Source: an uncultured Pantoea sp.
GTDB taxonomy: Bacteria > Pseudomonadota > Gammaproteobacteria > Enterobacterales > Enterobacteriaceae
NCBI GenBank assembly: GCA_913778495.1
Contig: CAJYVD010000027.1
Location: forward strand, 1 to 64,000
DNA: 64,000 nucleotides
Direction: 5' to 3'
Notes under the pieces: generated by a model
What the model was told of the DNA's origin: nothing
The model's input: the letters and a program-made list of their open reading frames with translations, nothing else
The model's database searches: none
Position numbers and translations under genes: made by a program
In this document: positions 59,401-64,000 of the stretch, in pieces
Numbering within the stretch: the first letter of the stretch is position 1
Layout of the letters: the number at the start of each line of letters is the position of its first letter

Positions 59401-62400
59401 GCCCCCGCTGCCTGCCACGGTGGAGCCCAGCACGGTTGTGCCGTCGCGCACCGTAACCACGCTGCCCTCTTCCGCCGTGCCGCTGAGCACCGGCGTGGTG
59501 TCATTGGTAAAGCCATTGGCCGCAATCGGCTGCGGTATGGTGCCGCTGTCGTTGTTCAGGGCAAGCCCCACGGCCGCAGGCGGCGGCGTGGTATCCACGG
59601 TAAAGGCGATCGGACTGCTGGCGGGTCCCACGTTGCCCGCAGCGTCCGTGACGGTCACGGTCAGGCTGTAGTCACCTTCGCTGAGCGGTGCGTCCGGCGT
59701 AAAGCGCCAATTGCCCGCGGGATCGACGACGGCAGAGCCCAGCACGGCGGTGCCATTACTGACCGTCACGATACCGCCAGCCTCGGCGGTGCCCGTCAGG
59801 ATCGGCGTCGTGTCGTTGGTCGCCCCGTTGGCGGCAACGGGCTGCTGCGTACCGCTGCTGTCGCTGCTGAGCGCTATGTTCGCCGCCTCCGCTGGCGCGG
59901 TGGTGTCCACGATCACGCTCACCGCAGAAGAAGCCGCGCTCACATTGCCTGCGGGATCGGTGACGCTGGCGGTCAAACTGTGCGCCCCTTCACTCAACGG
60001 TGCCAGCGGCGTGATCTGCCAATTGCCGTCCTGATCGGCCACGGCGCTGCCCAGCACCGTGCTGCCGTTATCAATCAGCGTGACCGTGCTGCCCGCTTCC
60101 GCCGTACCGCTCAGGGTCGGCGTGGTGTCGCGGGTGGCACTTCCTGCGGGGATCGCCTCGCCCGCGTCGTTGTTCAACGCCAGATCCTGCGCGGCGCTCG
60201 GCGCTTGCGTATCCACGGTAAACGCCAGCGGCGCGCTGGGCTCACTGACGTTGCCCGCCGCGCTGGTGACGGTGGTGGTGAGACTGTGCGCCCCCTGCGT
60301 TAAGGTTGGCGCGGTAAAACTCCAGTTGCCGCCAGCGCCGACCGTGACGGTGCCGAGCACGGTGGTGCCGTCAAGTACCGTCACCGTGCTGCCCACGGCG
60401 GCCGTGCCGCTTAACACCGGCGTCGTGTCATTGGTAAAGCCATTGGTAATGGGTACGGCGTTGCCGTTTTGATCGTTAACCAGCAGCAGATTGCTGGCGG
60501 GTGCAGGCTGGGTGGTATCCAGGTTGAACGGGATGGCCGCCGAGGTGGGGCCGCTGTTGCCTGCCGCGTCGGTAACCGTGGCCGTGAAACTGTGCGCACC
60601 CGCGTTCAGCGGCGCGGTGGTGAACTGCCAGTTCCCCGCCGCATCCACCAGCGCCGTGCCCAGCACCGTGCCGTTATCGCGTACCGTAACGGTAGCGCCC
60701 GCCTCCGCCGTGCCGCTCAATACGGGCGTGGTGTCATTGGTGGTTGAGCCTGCGGCGATAGGCACCAGCGTACCGCTGCTGTCATTGCTTAACTGCAGCG
60801 CCCCCGCTGCCGCCGGCGGCGTCGTGTCGACGGTAATGGCGAACGGCGCCGACGGTGCGCCGGTGTTGCCCGCCGCGCTGGTCACGGTCGCGCTCAAGCT
60901 GTGGGCGCCTTCCGCCAGCGCGGGCGTGGTAAAGCTCCAGCTGCCGCCGCTGCCGACAACAACGCTGCCGAGCGCGGCGTTACCGTCGTAGACAATTACC
61001 GTGCTGCCCGCTTCCGCCGTGCCACTGAGGACCGGCGTAGCGTCGTTGGTGGTCGCGCCCGGCGCAATGGCCACCGGCGTGGTGCCGCTGTCATTGCTGA
61101 GCTGAACGCCGCCAGGCGCAGCCGGTGCCGAGGTATCCACGGTAAAGACGAAGGCGTCAGACGCGGGGCCGGTGTTGCCTGCCACGTCGGTGACCGTGGT
61201 GGTCAGACTGTGTGGGCCATCGGCCAGCACAGGTGAACTGAATGTCCAGTTACCGTCGTTGCCCACGGTCGCGGTACCCAGCAGCGTGGTGCCATCAAAC
61301 AGGTTGACGGTGCTGCCCGGCTCGGCCCGGCCGCTGAGCAGCGGCGTCACATCATTCGTCGATCCACCCGCGGTGACAGGCTGCGCCGTGCCGCTGCTAT
61401 CGTTGCTAACCTGAATCGCACTCGCGGCAGCGGGTGGCGTAATGTCGATGGTGATCAACAGCGGTACAGTGGTCGGGCCAAGGTTGCCTGCGGCATCGGT
61501 CACGGTCGCGGTCAGGCTGTGTGCACCCTCGCTGAGCGCGGGACTGGGCGTAAACTGCCAGCTACCGTCGCCGTTCACCACCGCCGTACCCAGCACGGCG
61601 CCGCCGTCAGAGACGGTAACGGTGCTACCTGGTTCCGCCAGGCCGCTGAGCACTGGCGCGGTGTCGTTGGTGACGCCGCCTGCGGCAATCGGCGTGCCGC
61701 CGCTGTTAGTGAGCTGGAGGTTTTCCGCTACCGTCGGGATCACGGTATCAATCGTGACGCTGACGGGCGCGGACGCAGCGCCGGTGTTGCCTGCGGCATC
61801 GGTCACGGTGGCGACCAGATTGTGATTGCCGTCACTGAGCGCTGGAGTCGTGAACGACCAATTGCCGCTGTTATCCACGGTCACGGTGCCGATCACGCCG
61901 TTCTCATCGGCGACGGTGACCGTGCCGCCGGCTTCACCGCTGCCGCTGAGCGTCAGGGTATTGGTGTTGGTGCTGCTGCCATCCGGCAGCGGCGCGCTAT
62001 TACCGTCGTTAACGCTTACGCTGGTTGGCGCATCCGGCGCAACGGTATCGATAGTGACGGTGAGCGTCGGCGTATCGCTGGCGGCCCCGCTAGCGGGATC
62101 GGTGGCGGTAGCGCGGAACGCATAGGTGCCGTCGCTCAGCGCCGCTGGCGTAAAGACCCATTGGCCGTTGGCGTCTGCCGTGGCGGTGCCCAATTCCACC
62201 GTGCCGTTGTAGATAACGATCAGGAATCCCGCCCCGGACTGACCGCTGACAATCGGCGTATTGTCGTTGGTGCTGGAATTATTGAGTAGCTGCACATAGG
62301 TGCTGCCGCTGTCGTCCGAGATCACGATCAGCTCGTTGGTCACGGGTACACCCGCGTCGATGTTGAGCGTGAACGCCGGTGAAGCCGGACTGACGTTGCC

Positions 62401-64000
62401 CGCCGCGTCGGTGACGGTGGTGGTGAGATCGTGCTGGCCGTTGGTCATCGGCGCATCCGGCGTGAAACGCCAGCTGCCGTCACTGGCGGCCGTGACCGAT
62501 CCCAACAGCACGCCGCCGTCATAGATGCGTACCACGCTGCCCGCTTCCGCCGTGCCGCTCAGGGTCGGCGTGCTGTCGTCCGTGGTGGTGCCCGACGTCA
62601 GCGGCCCCGTGCTGCTGCCGACGTCATCGTTGACCACCAGATTGCTGGCGGCGGCAGGCGCGGTGCTGTCCACGGTAAACGCCAGCGGCGCGGTCGGCGG
62701 ACTGACATTACCCGCCGCATCGCTAACGGTAGCCGTCAGACTGTGGCTGCCGTCCGCCAGTGCGGGTGAGGCAAAGCTCCAGTTGCCTGCGCTATTGACC
62801 ACCACGCTGCCCAGCAGCACCCCGCCGTCGCGCACGGTAATGAGGCTGCCCGCCTCTGCCGTGCCGCTCAACACCGGCGTAGGATCTTTGGTGAGGCCGC
62901 CTGCGGCAATCGACACCGCCGTACTGCCGGTATCGTCCGTTAGCACTAGATTCGTGGCCGCATCCGGGGCAATGCTGTCCACGGTAAACGTCAGCAGAAG
63001 CGTGTCCGTGGTGTTGCCCTGCGCGTCGGTCACGGTGCCACGAATGCTGTGCAGGCCCTGGAACAGCGCGTTGAGACGAAACGCCCAGCGGCCATTGCTG
63101 CCCGCCACGGTGCTGCCCAGCAGCGTGGCGCCGTCATACAGCGTCACGGTATTACCCGCGCCGACCAGCCCTGTCAACGCCAGCGAGGTGACATTGGTGC
63201 TACCGCCGTCGAACAGCTCCTGAACCGTATTCCCGCTGTCATCCAGCAGTTGCAGCGCGCGGGTCGGCGTCGGGAGATCGGCTTCGATATTCACCACAAA
63301 GGGCGCGCTGGCCGGGCCAAGGTTGCCTGCCGCGTCGGTGGCGGTGAGGGTGAAAGTATGGTTGCCGTTGCTGAGCGCGGGCGTGGTAAACGTCCAACGG
63401 CCGTCGAGGCCGACGGTGGTGTTGCCCAGCAGCGTGCCGCCGTCGTAGATCGCCAGCAGCGCGCCGGGTTCACCGCTGCCGCTCAGGGTGGGCGTGTTGT
63501 CATCCGTGACGTCGCCAGAAGTCAGCGGGCCCTGCTCCGTCCCCACATCATCGGTGACCACCAGATCGCTGACCGCTGCGGGCGGCGTGTTGTCCACGCT
63601 GAACGTGAGCGGGGTGGTGGCGGCGCTGGTGTTACCGGCTGCGTCAGTGACGGTGGTGGTGAGGCTGTGCGCCCCTTCGCTGAGCGCGGGCGTGGTGAAG
63701 CGCCAGTTGCCGCTGCTGTCCACCACGGCGCTGCCGAGCACCGTGCTACCGTCGCTCACCACCACCGTCGCGCCCGGTTCTGCGCTTCCGCCCAGCGTTA
63801 CAACGTTACTGCCCGTGGTGCCGCCGTTGTCCACCGGGGTGACGATGCTGCCGTTGCTGCTGCTCAGTTGCAGATTATTTGCCGCTGCGGGCGGGACAGT
63901 ATCAATGGTGATGTTGAGGGTGATCGAATCCGTGGTATTGCCCGTGCCGTCGTCGGCGACGGCATGGAACGCATAGGTGCCGTTCGCCAGCGGTGCGGCA
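50488..64000 (-). CDS. Giant type I-secreted biofilm adhesin (Bap/SiiE/LapA class), 5' end beyond window
   Basis: The frame stays open from the TAA at 50488 to the right edge, giving at least 4503 residues; the N-terminus, with any retention module, is outside. About 38 complete Ig-like repeats of about 100 residues (52.2-64.0 kb), each with a VDTVAPAA-type start, NDTTPVLSGTAEAG, GSVTADGNGWSF-like strands and DAAGNVS-like ends. A short degenerate repeat ends near 52000. The last 500 residues hold two VCBS-like domains (NYTYTLKAGLD, SYTYTLNAGVD) and a C-terminal secretion signal with RTX-like AGAGADTLVY and DKIDISDLLIGW. I noticed no Cys. Repeated Asp residues suggest calcium-stiffened rods. 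Salmonella BapA (about 3800 residues) is similar in plan and operon order. Confidence 0.95.
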   Translation of the reverse strand, partial: AAPLANGTYAFHAVADDGTGNTTDSITLNITIDTVPPAAANNLQLSSSNGSIVTPVDNGGTTGSNVVTLGGSAEPGATVVVSDGSTVLGSAVVDSSGNWRFTTPALSEGAHSLTTTVTDAAGNTSAATTPLTFSVDNTPPAAVSDLVVTDDVGTEQGPLTSGDVTDDNTPTLSGSGEPGALLAIYDGGTLLGNTTVGLDGRWTFTTPALSNGNHTFTLTATDAAGNLGPASAPFVVNIEADLPTPTRALQLLDDSGNTVQELFDGGSTNVTSLALTGLVGAGNTVTLYDGATLLGSTVAGSNGRWAFRLNALFQGLHSIRGTVTDAQGNTTDTLLLTFTVDSIAPDAATNLVLTDDTGSTAVSIAAGGLTKDPTPVLSGTAEAGSLITVRDGGVLLGSVVVNSAGNWSFASPALADGSHSLTATVSDAAGNVSPPTAPLAFTVDSTAPAAASNLVVNDDVGSSTGPLTSGTTTDDSTPTLSGTAEAGSVVRIYDGGVLLGSVTAASDGSWRFTPDAPMTNGQHDLTTTVTDAAGNVSPASPAFTLNIDAGVPVTNELIVISDDSGSTYVQLLNNSSTNDNTPIVSGQSGAGFLIVIYNGTVELGTATADANGQWVFTPAALSDGTYAFRATATDPASGAASDTPTLTVTIDTVAPDAPTSVSVNDGNSAPLPDGSSTNTNTLTLSGSGEAGGTVTVADENGVIGTVTVDNSGNWSFTTPALSDGNHNLVATVTDAAGNTGAASAPVSVTIDTVIPTVAENLQLTNSGGTPIAAGGVTNDTAPVLSGLAEPGSTVTVSDGGAVLGTAVVNGDGSWQFTPSPALSEGAHSLTATVTDAAGNLGPTTVPLLITIDITPPAAASAIQVSNDSSGTAQPVTAGGSTNDVTPLLSGRAEPGSTVNLFDGTTLLGTATVGNDGNWTFSSPVLADGPHSLTTTVTDVAGNTGPASDAFVFTVDTSAPAAPGGVQLSNDSGTTPVAIAPGATTNDATPVLSGTAEAGSTVIVYDGNAALGSVVVGSGGSWSFTTPALAEGAHSLSATVTSAAGNTGAPSAPFAITVDTTPPAAAGALQLSNDSSGTLVPIAAGSTTNDTTPVLSGTAEAGATVTVRDNGTVLGTALVDAAGNWQFTTAPLNAGAHSFTATVTDAAGNSGPTSAAIPFNLDTTQPAPASNLLLVNDQNGNAVPITNGFTNDTTPVLSGTAAVGSTVTVLDGTTVLGTVTVGAGGNWSFTAPTLTQGAHSLTTTVTSAAGNVSEPSAPLAFTVDTQAPSAAQDLALNNDAGEAIPAGSATRDTTPTLSGTAEAGSTVTLIDNGSTVLGSAVADQDGNWQITPLAPLSEGAHSLTASVTDPAGNVSAASSAVSVIVDTTAPAEAANIALSSDSSGTQQPVAANGATNDTTPILTGTAEAGGIVTVSNGTAVLGSAVVDPAGNWRFTPDAPLSEGDYSLTVTVTDAAGNVGPASSPIAFTVDTTPPPAAVGLALNNDSGTIPQPIAANGFTNDTTPVLSGTAEEGSVVTVRDGTTVLGSTVAGSGGAWSFTSPALSQGLHSLTATVTDTAGNSSDPSAPFAFTVDTQAPDVASGLQLSNDNSGSDVPIAQGGRTNDTTPVLSGTAEANSLIVVRDNNQVLGSVVAGTDGNWRFTPTTPLAEGAHSFTATVSDAAGNASAPSAALDFTVDTTVPDQPADLTLSSNLGITPVIIDAGDVTNDANPLLTGTAEAGSTITVRDASAVLGTAIADSNGNWRFTPDAPLGEGAHSLTATVTDLAGNSGTPSAALAFTVDTVAPEAASEVIAQDGAGNTLTSITNDSTPTLSGLAEAGGTVVVYDGTTVLGSVQADATTGAWRFTTPVLTDGGHSLSVQVIDAAGNVSPSSDVFTLTVDTRIPEAGGLSVSIPGGTGEVPIADNGYANVDTPVLSGTTVANGLVTIYDGTTAIASVTADAQGAWRLTSPALSEGPHALAITVTDVAGNVSPASTPFTLNIDTVTPDVASDITLNNDAGSALVPITAGGVTNDTTPQISGSAEVGSVVRIYDGSTLLGSVTADSSGSWNFVTDTLSQGTHALSTTVTDAAGNVSDNSPAITFNVDSVAPGVATDIALVNNNGATPQPITNTGVTNDSTPELSGQAEAGSTVIVYDGSTVVGSTTADALGAWRFTPTLTDGTHALSVVVRDAAGNSSIPSASLTVTVDTAAPPAASNLVLTNDIGGGALTIPNGGLTNDSTPVVSGTAVANALVQVYEGTTVVGSATADADGNWRVTTSTLSDGTHTLSITVTNPVGNVSAAASVSLTVDTSTPAAPASFDVYNDTGTVLVEAVNGDGYATDSTPVLLGTGVAGTTINVFDGGTLLGTARVDGSGAWRFDAPALLDGPHSLAISVTNAAGTTGALSAAVAFTLDTVAPEAVSQLAVTDNVGGSTGDLISGATTDDSTPTFSGQAESGSVVRVYDGTTLLGTATADGDGVWTFTPGALANGTHSFTFTATDAAGNVSAVSAPAFDLNVQADLPAATTTLQLFDQSGSALVTLTDGAYTQDNTPVLSGLTTAGYTVQILDGNEELGVVTADANGQWTFTPAALSEGPHAMSVIVSDGAGNDVQSPVTNIIVDTVVPTAVTDLTAVNNSGTTPVEIVANSITNVTSPELAGTTEANARVTVYDGDTVIGSTLADAAGAWRFSVLRLAQGGHALSVSVTDAAGNVGPRSAALAFTVDSVAPDAASPIVTNGNSNTPVVNGGVLNDSTPQLSGTTEANAIVTLYDGTTAIGSTTANAAGAWSFTPTQALSEGPHALTLRVTDVAGNISAPSAAINVVVDTVAPAAVTLTLSNNQGSTPLPIEASGITNDSTPQLSGTAEAGSVVSIYDGTALLGTVTAGSNGAWSFTTGTLVDGPHTLNVTATDAAGNVSPNAAIAFTVDTTAPAAVLDLRVTDNVGSIVGDLVSGAITDDATPTLSGTAEANAVVSIFDGSTLLGSITAGGDGAWSFTPVPLSNGPHALSVTVRDAAGNVSAASATVTITVDTVAPNATTLAIANDLTGVSIPDGGITNDATPVLSGSAEAGSVVTIFDGATQLGTVTVDELGAWSFTTGTLSQGAHVLSATVTDAAGNVSGTTSATIAVDTVAPAAIADLVLLNNNGSSPVAIVANGLTNDSTPRLNGTAEVGSVVSIYDGTTLLGTVTAGSGGAWSFITSALADGLHTLNVTATDAAGNVSANAAVTFTVDTTAPAAVSDLRVTDNVGSIVGDLVSGAITDDATPTLSGTAEANAVVSVYDGTTLLGTVTAGGDGAWSFTTAALNNGAHALNVTVRDAAGNVSAPSATVAITVDTVAPAAATLAITNDVTGALVSNGGLSSDTTPTLSGTAEANSRVSIYDGSTLLGTATVSSGGTWSFVTPALSQGAHALNVTVTDVAGNVSGTTSASVIVDSVAPAAVSGLLAFNNTGSTAVGIPGGGVTNDSTPLLTGSGEVGARVSVYDGATLLGTTTVGSNGSWSFITTALNNGLHTLNVTQTDAAGNVSAAASTVLTVDTVAPAVSALIVTDDSGTNPVALVNGAFTRDSTPVLSGTAEANAIVTIYDGSTALGSVTAGSSGAWSFTTAALSNGAHALNVTVRDAAGNVSAPSATVAITVDTVAPAAATLAITNDVTGALVPNGGLSNDTTPTLSGTAEANSRVSIYDGSTLLGTAIAGSSGSWSFTTPVLGQGAHALSVTVTDAAGNVSGATAASVIVDSVAPAAVTGLLAFNNNGSTAVGIPGGGLTNDSTPLLTGSGEVGARVSVYDGATLLGTTTVGSNGSWSFTTSALGNGLHTLNVTQTDAAGNVSATASTVLTVDTVAPLASSLTIVDDSGTNPVTLVNGAFTRDTTPVLSGTAEANALVTVYDGSTVLGSVTAGSSGAWTFTPAALANGVHVLSTTVTDSAGNVSTGNATASVTVDTVAPAAVGGLAINTAGTLVSGSGEVGAVVTVRDSNGASLGTATVGSGGTWSVSLSTPQITGASLSVVQTDRAGNTSASASLLGAIRVIATNDVNEVDYVTTSGLLNNGSTNYNSTALLSANLLNTVSASVLSSTNAYLFNVGAGDSRSVTLHGTVTSLVSLTANYTLYLYKQNADGSWSLQTSNANYIQSFLSLGTQSGANITYSNLNTGRYAVLLGTSNGVAALPATTISTTSDITTLAVTVAASVTGNLLANDTSSLAGTIPTGTAVSSVTGNVIAATGNTVITSSYGTLTLDAKGNYTYTLKAGLDVDTLPASDVFTYSVRDASGAVTSANLTITLHNGLTVNTFMTQSLRVESEALSVHDASGSIYGDSTASHSGTLSITNEQGEVTLVNSVGTTQIAGVYGVLSIAADGSYTYTLNAGVDGQTLTHKEVFNYTLTAADGTLSSQQFSIDLHPTIEGTSVADTLTSGAYDDVITAGAGADTLVYHLLANADATGGNGHDSWTDFSVAQGDKIDISDLLIGWNDSNSNVNDFVKVDHTPEGNTVLSIDRDGSGTGFSSTQLITLEGVTVSLEELLQQPHQIQTA
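52241..55605 (-). repeat. Three-domain super-repeat with a 909-912 bp period
   Basis: Within the adhesin, repeats 28 to 38 (counted from the window edge) follow a period of three. Matching sites recur at 53130, 54039 and 54951 (TCGCCAGCGT context; spacing 909 and 912), at 52471 and 53380 (909), at 53041 and 53950 (909) and at 54271 and 55183 (912). Type A domains share RVTDNVGSIVGDLVSG, type B share TLAITNDVTGAL, and type C share GSTAVGIPGGG. Copies of one type are nearly identical over tens of bases, showing recent tandem duplication of a three-domain unit. Confidence 0.9.
56195..63600 (-). repeat. Diverged Ig-like repeat array with recurring domain pairs
   Basis: The distal part of the adhesin array (repeats 1 to 26 from the edge) is more diverged. 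A distinctive pair recurs three times: a GDL/GPL-SG type domain (DVGTEQGPLTSG, DVGSSTGPLTSG, NVGGSTGDLISG) followed by a domain that begins without the usual APxA start (NIEADLPTPTRALQL, NIDAGVPVTNELIVI, NVQADLPAATTTLQL). The pairs lie near 63600-63000, 62680-62050 and 56830-56200. Confidence 0.75.

Noticed and set aside
51980-63976. Long plus-strand ORFs (up to about 350 codons) opposite the adhesin
   Set aside because: They are antisense to the repeat array and repeat with it; their Val/Ala/Ser/Thr- or Arg/His-rich products reflect the complement of GC-rich codons. No ribosome site or family match is seen.
50488-64000. CRISPR array or simple DNA repeat in the right-hand region
   Set aside because: The repeats are in-frame coding units of about 300 bp within one open frame, not short direct repeats with unique spacers.

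Overview
The window is a stretch of a GC-rich enterobacterial chromosome. Nearly every gene from lysS to speB has a close Escherichia coli counterpart in roughly the same order (lysS-prfB-recJ-dsbC-xerD / fldB / ygfX-sdhE / ygfZ / yqfA / bglA / ygfF / gcvP-gcvH-gcvT / ubiI-ubiH-pepP-ygfB / zapA-ssrS-fau / serA / rpiA / argP / yggE / argO / mscS / fbaA-pgk-epd / tktA / loiP / speB). Several E. coli genes are missing from between these anchors (yqfB, the scp/sbm cluster, the genes between epd and tktA, and speA). The gene set and the high GC fit the Erwiniaceae (Pantoea, Erwinia, Mixta and relatives), but the genus cannot be fixed from this sequence alone.

Layout. 1-288: a small repeat patch. 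289-5132: an acetyltransferase coupled to lysA, divergent lysR, an AraJ/YdhP-like efflux pump and a lipoprotein with a trypsin-like triad. 5139-11264: a leftward run lysS, prfB (with its programmed +1 frameshift), recJ, dsbC, xerD. 11365-13752: fldB, ygfX-sdhE and divergent ygfZ. 13784-17678: yqfA, a RpiR-type regulator with 6-phospho-beta-glucosidase bglA, and ygfF. 17755-22231: the glycine cleavage operon, with terminator-like hairpins inside and after it. 22684-27034: ubiquinone hydroxylases, pepP and ygfB. 27205-28433: zapA, 6S RNA and fau. 28461-34437: serA, rpiA, argP, yggE, argO and mscS. 34626-40363: fbaA, pgk, epd and tktA. 40549-42503: loiP and speB, each preceded by a promoter-like sequence and a terminator-like hairpin.

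42665-45475 is a small accessory patch (EamA permease, LysR regulator, a possible 33-residue ORF, a GNAT enzyme). From 45568 to the right edge lies a leftward type I secretion locus: a giant Bap/SiiE/LapA-class adhesin (more than 4500 residues visible, N-terminus beyond the window), then a TolC-like channel, an ABC exporter and an HlyD-type adaptor. The three transporter genes overlap by 4 bases at each junction. The adhesin is built of about 38 Ig-like repeats of about 100 residues, and its C-terminal third shows a three-domain super-repeat with a 909-912 bp period.

Together the genes cover lysine and serine synthesis, one-carbon supply (gcv, serA, fau, ygfZ), lower glycolysis and pentose phosphate steps, translation termination and lysine charging, disulfide and recombination functions, envelope homeostasis, and surface adhesion. 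The most noteworthy points are the speB and loiP leader hairpins, the terminator between gcvH and gcvP, and the super-repeat organisation of the adhesin.
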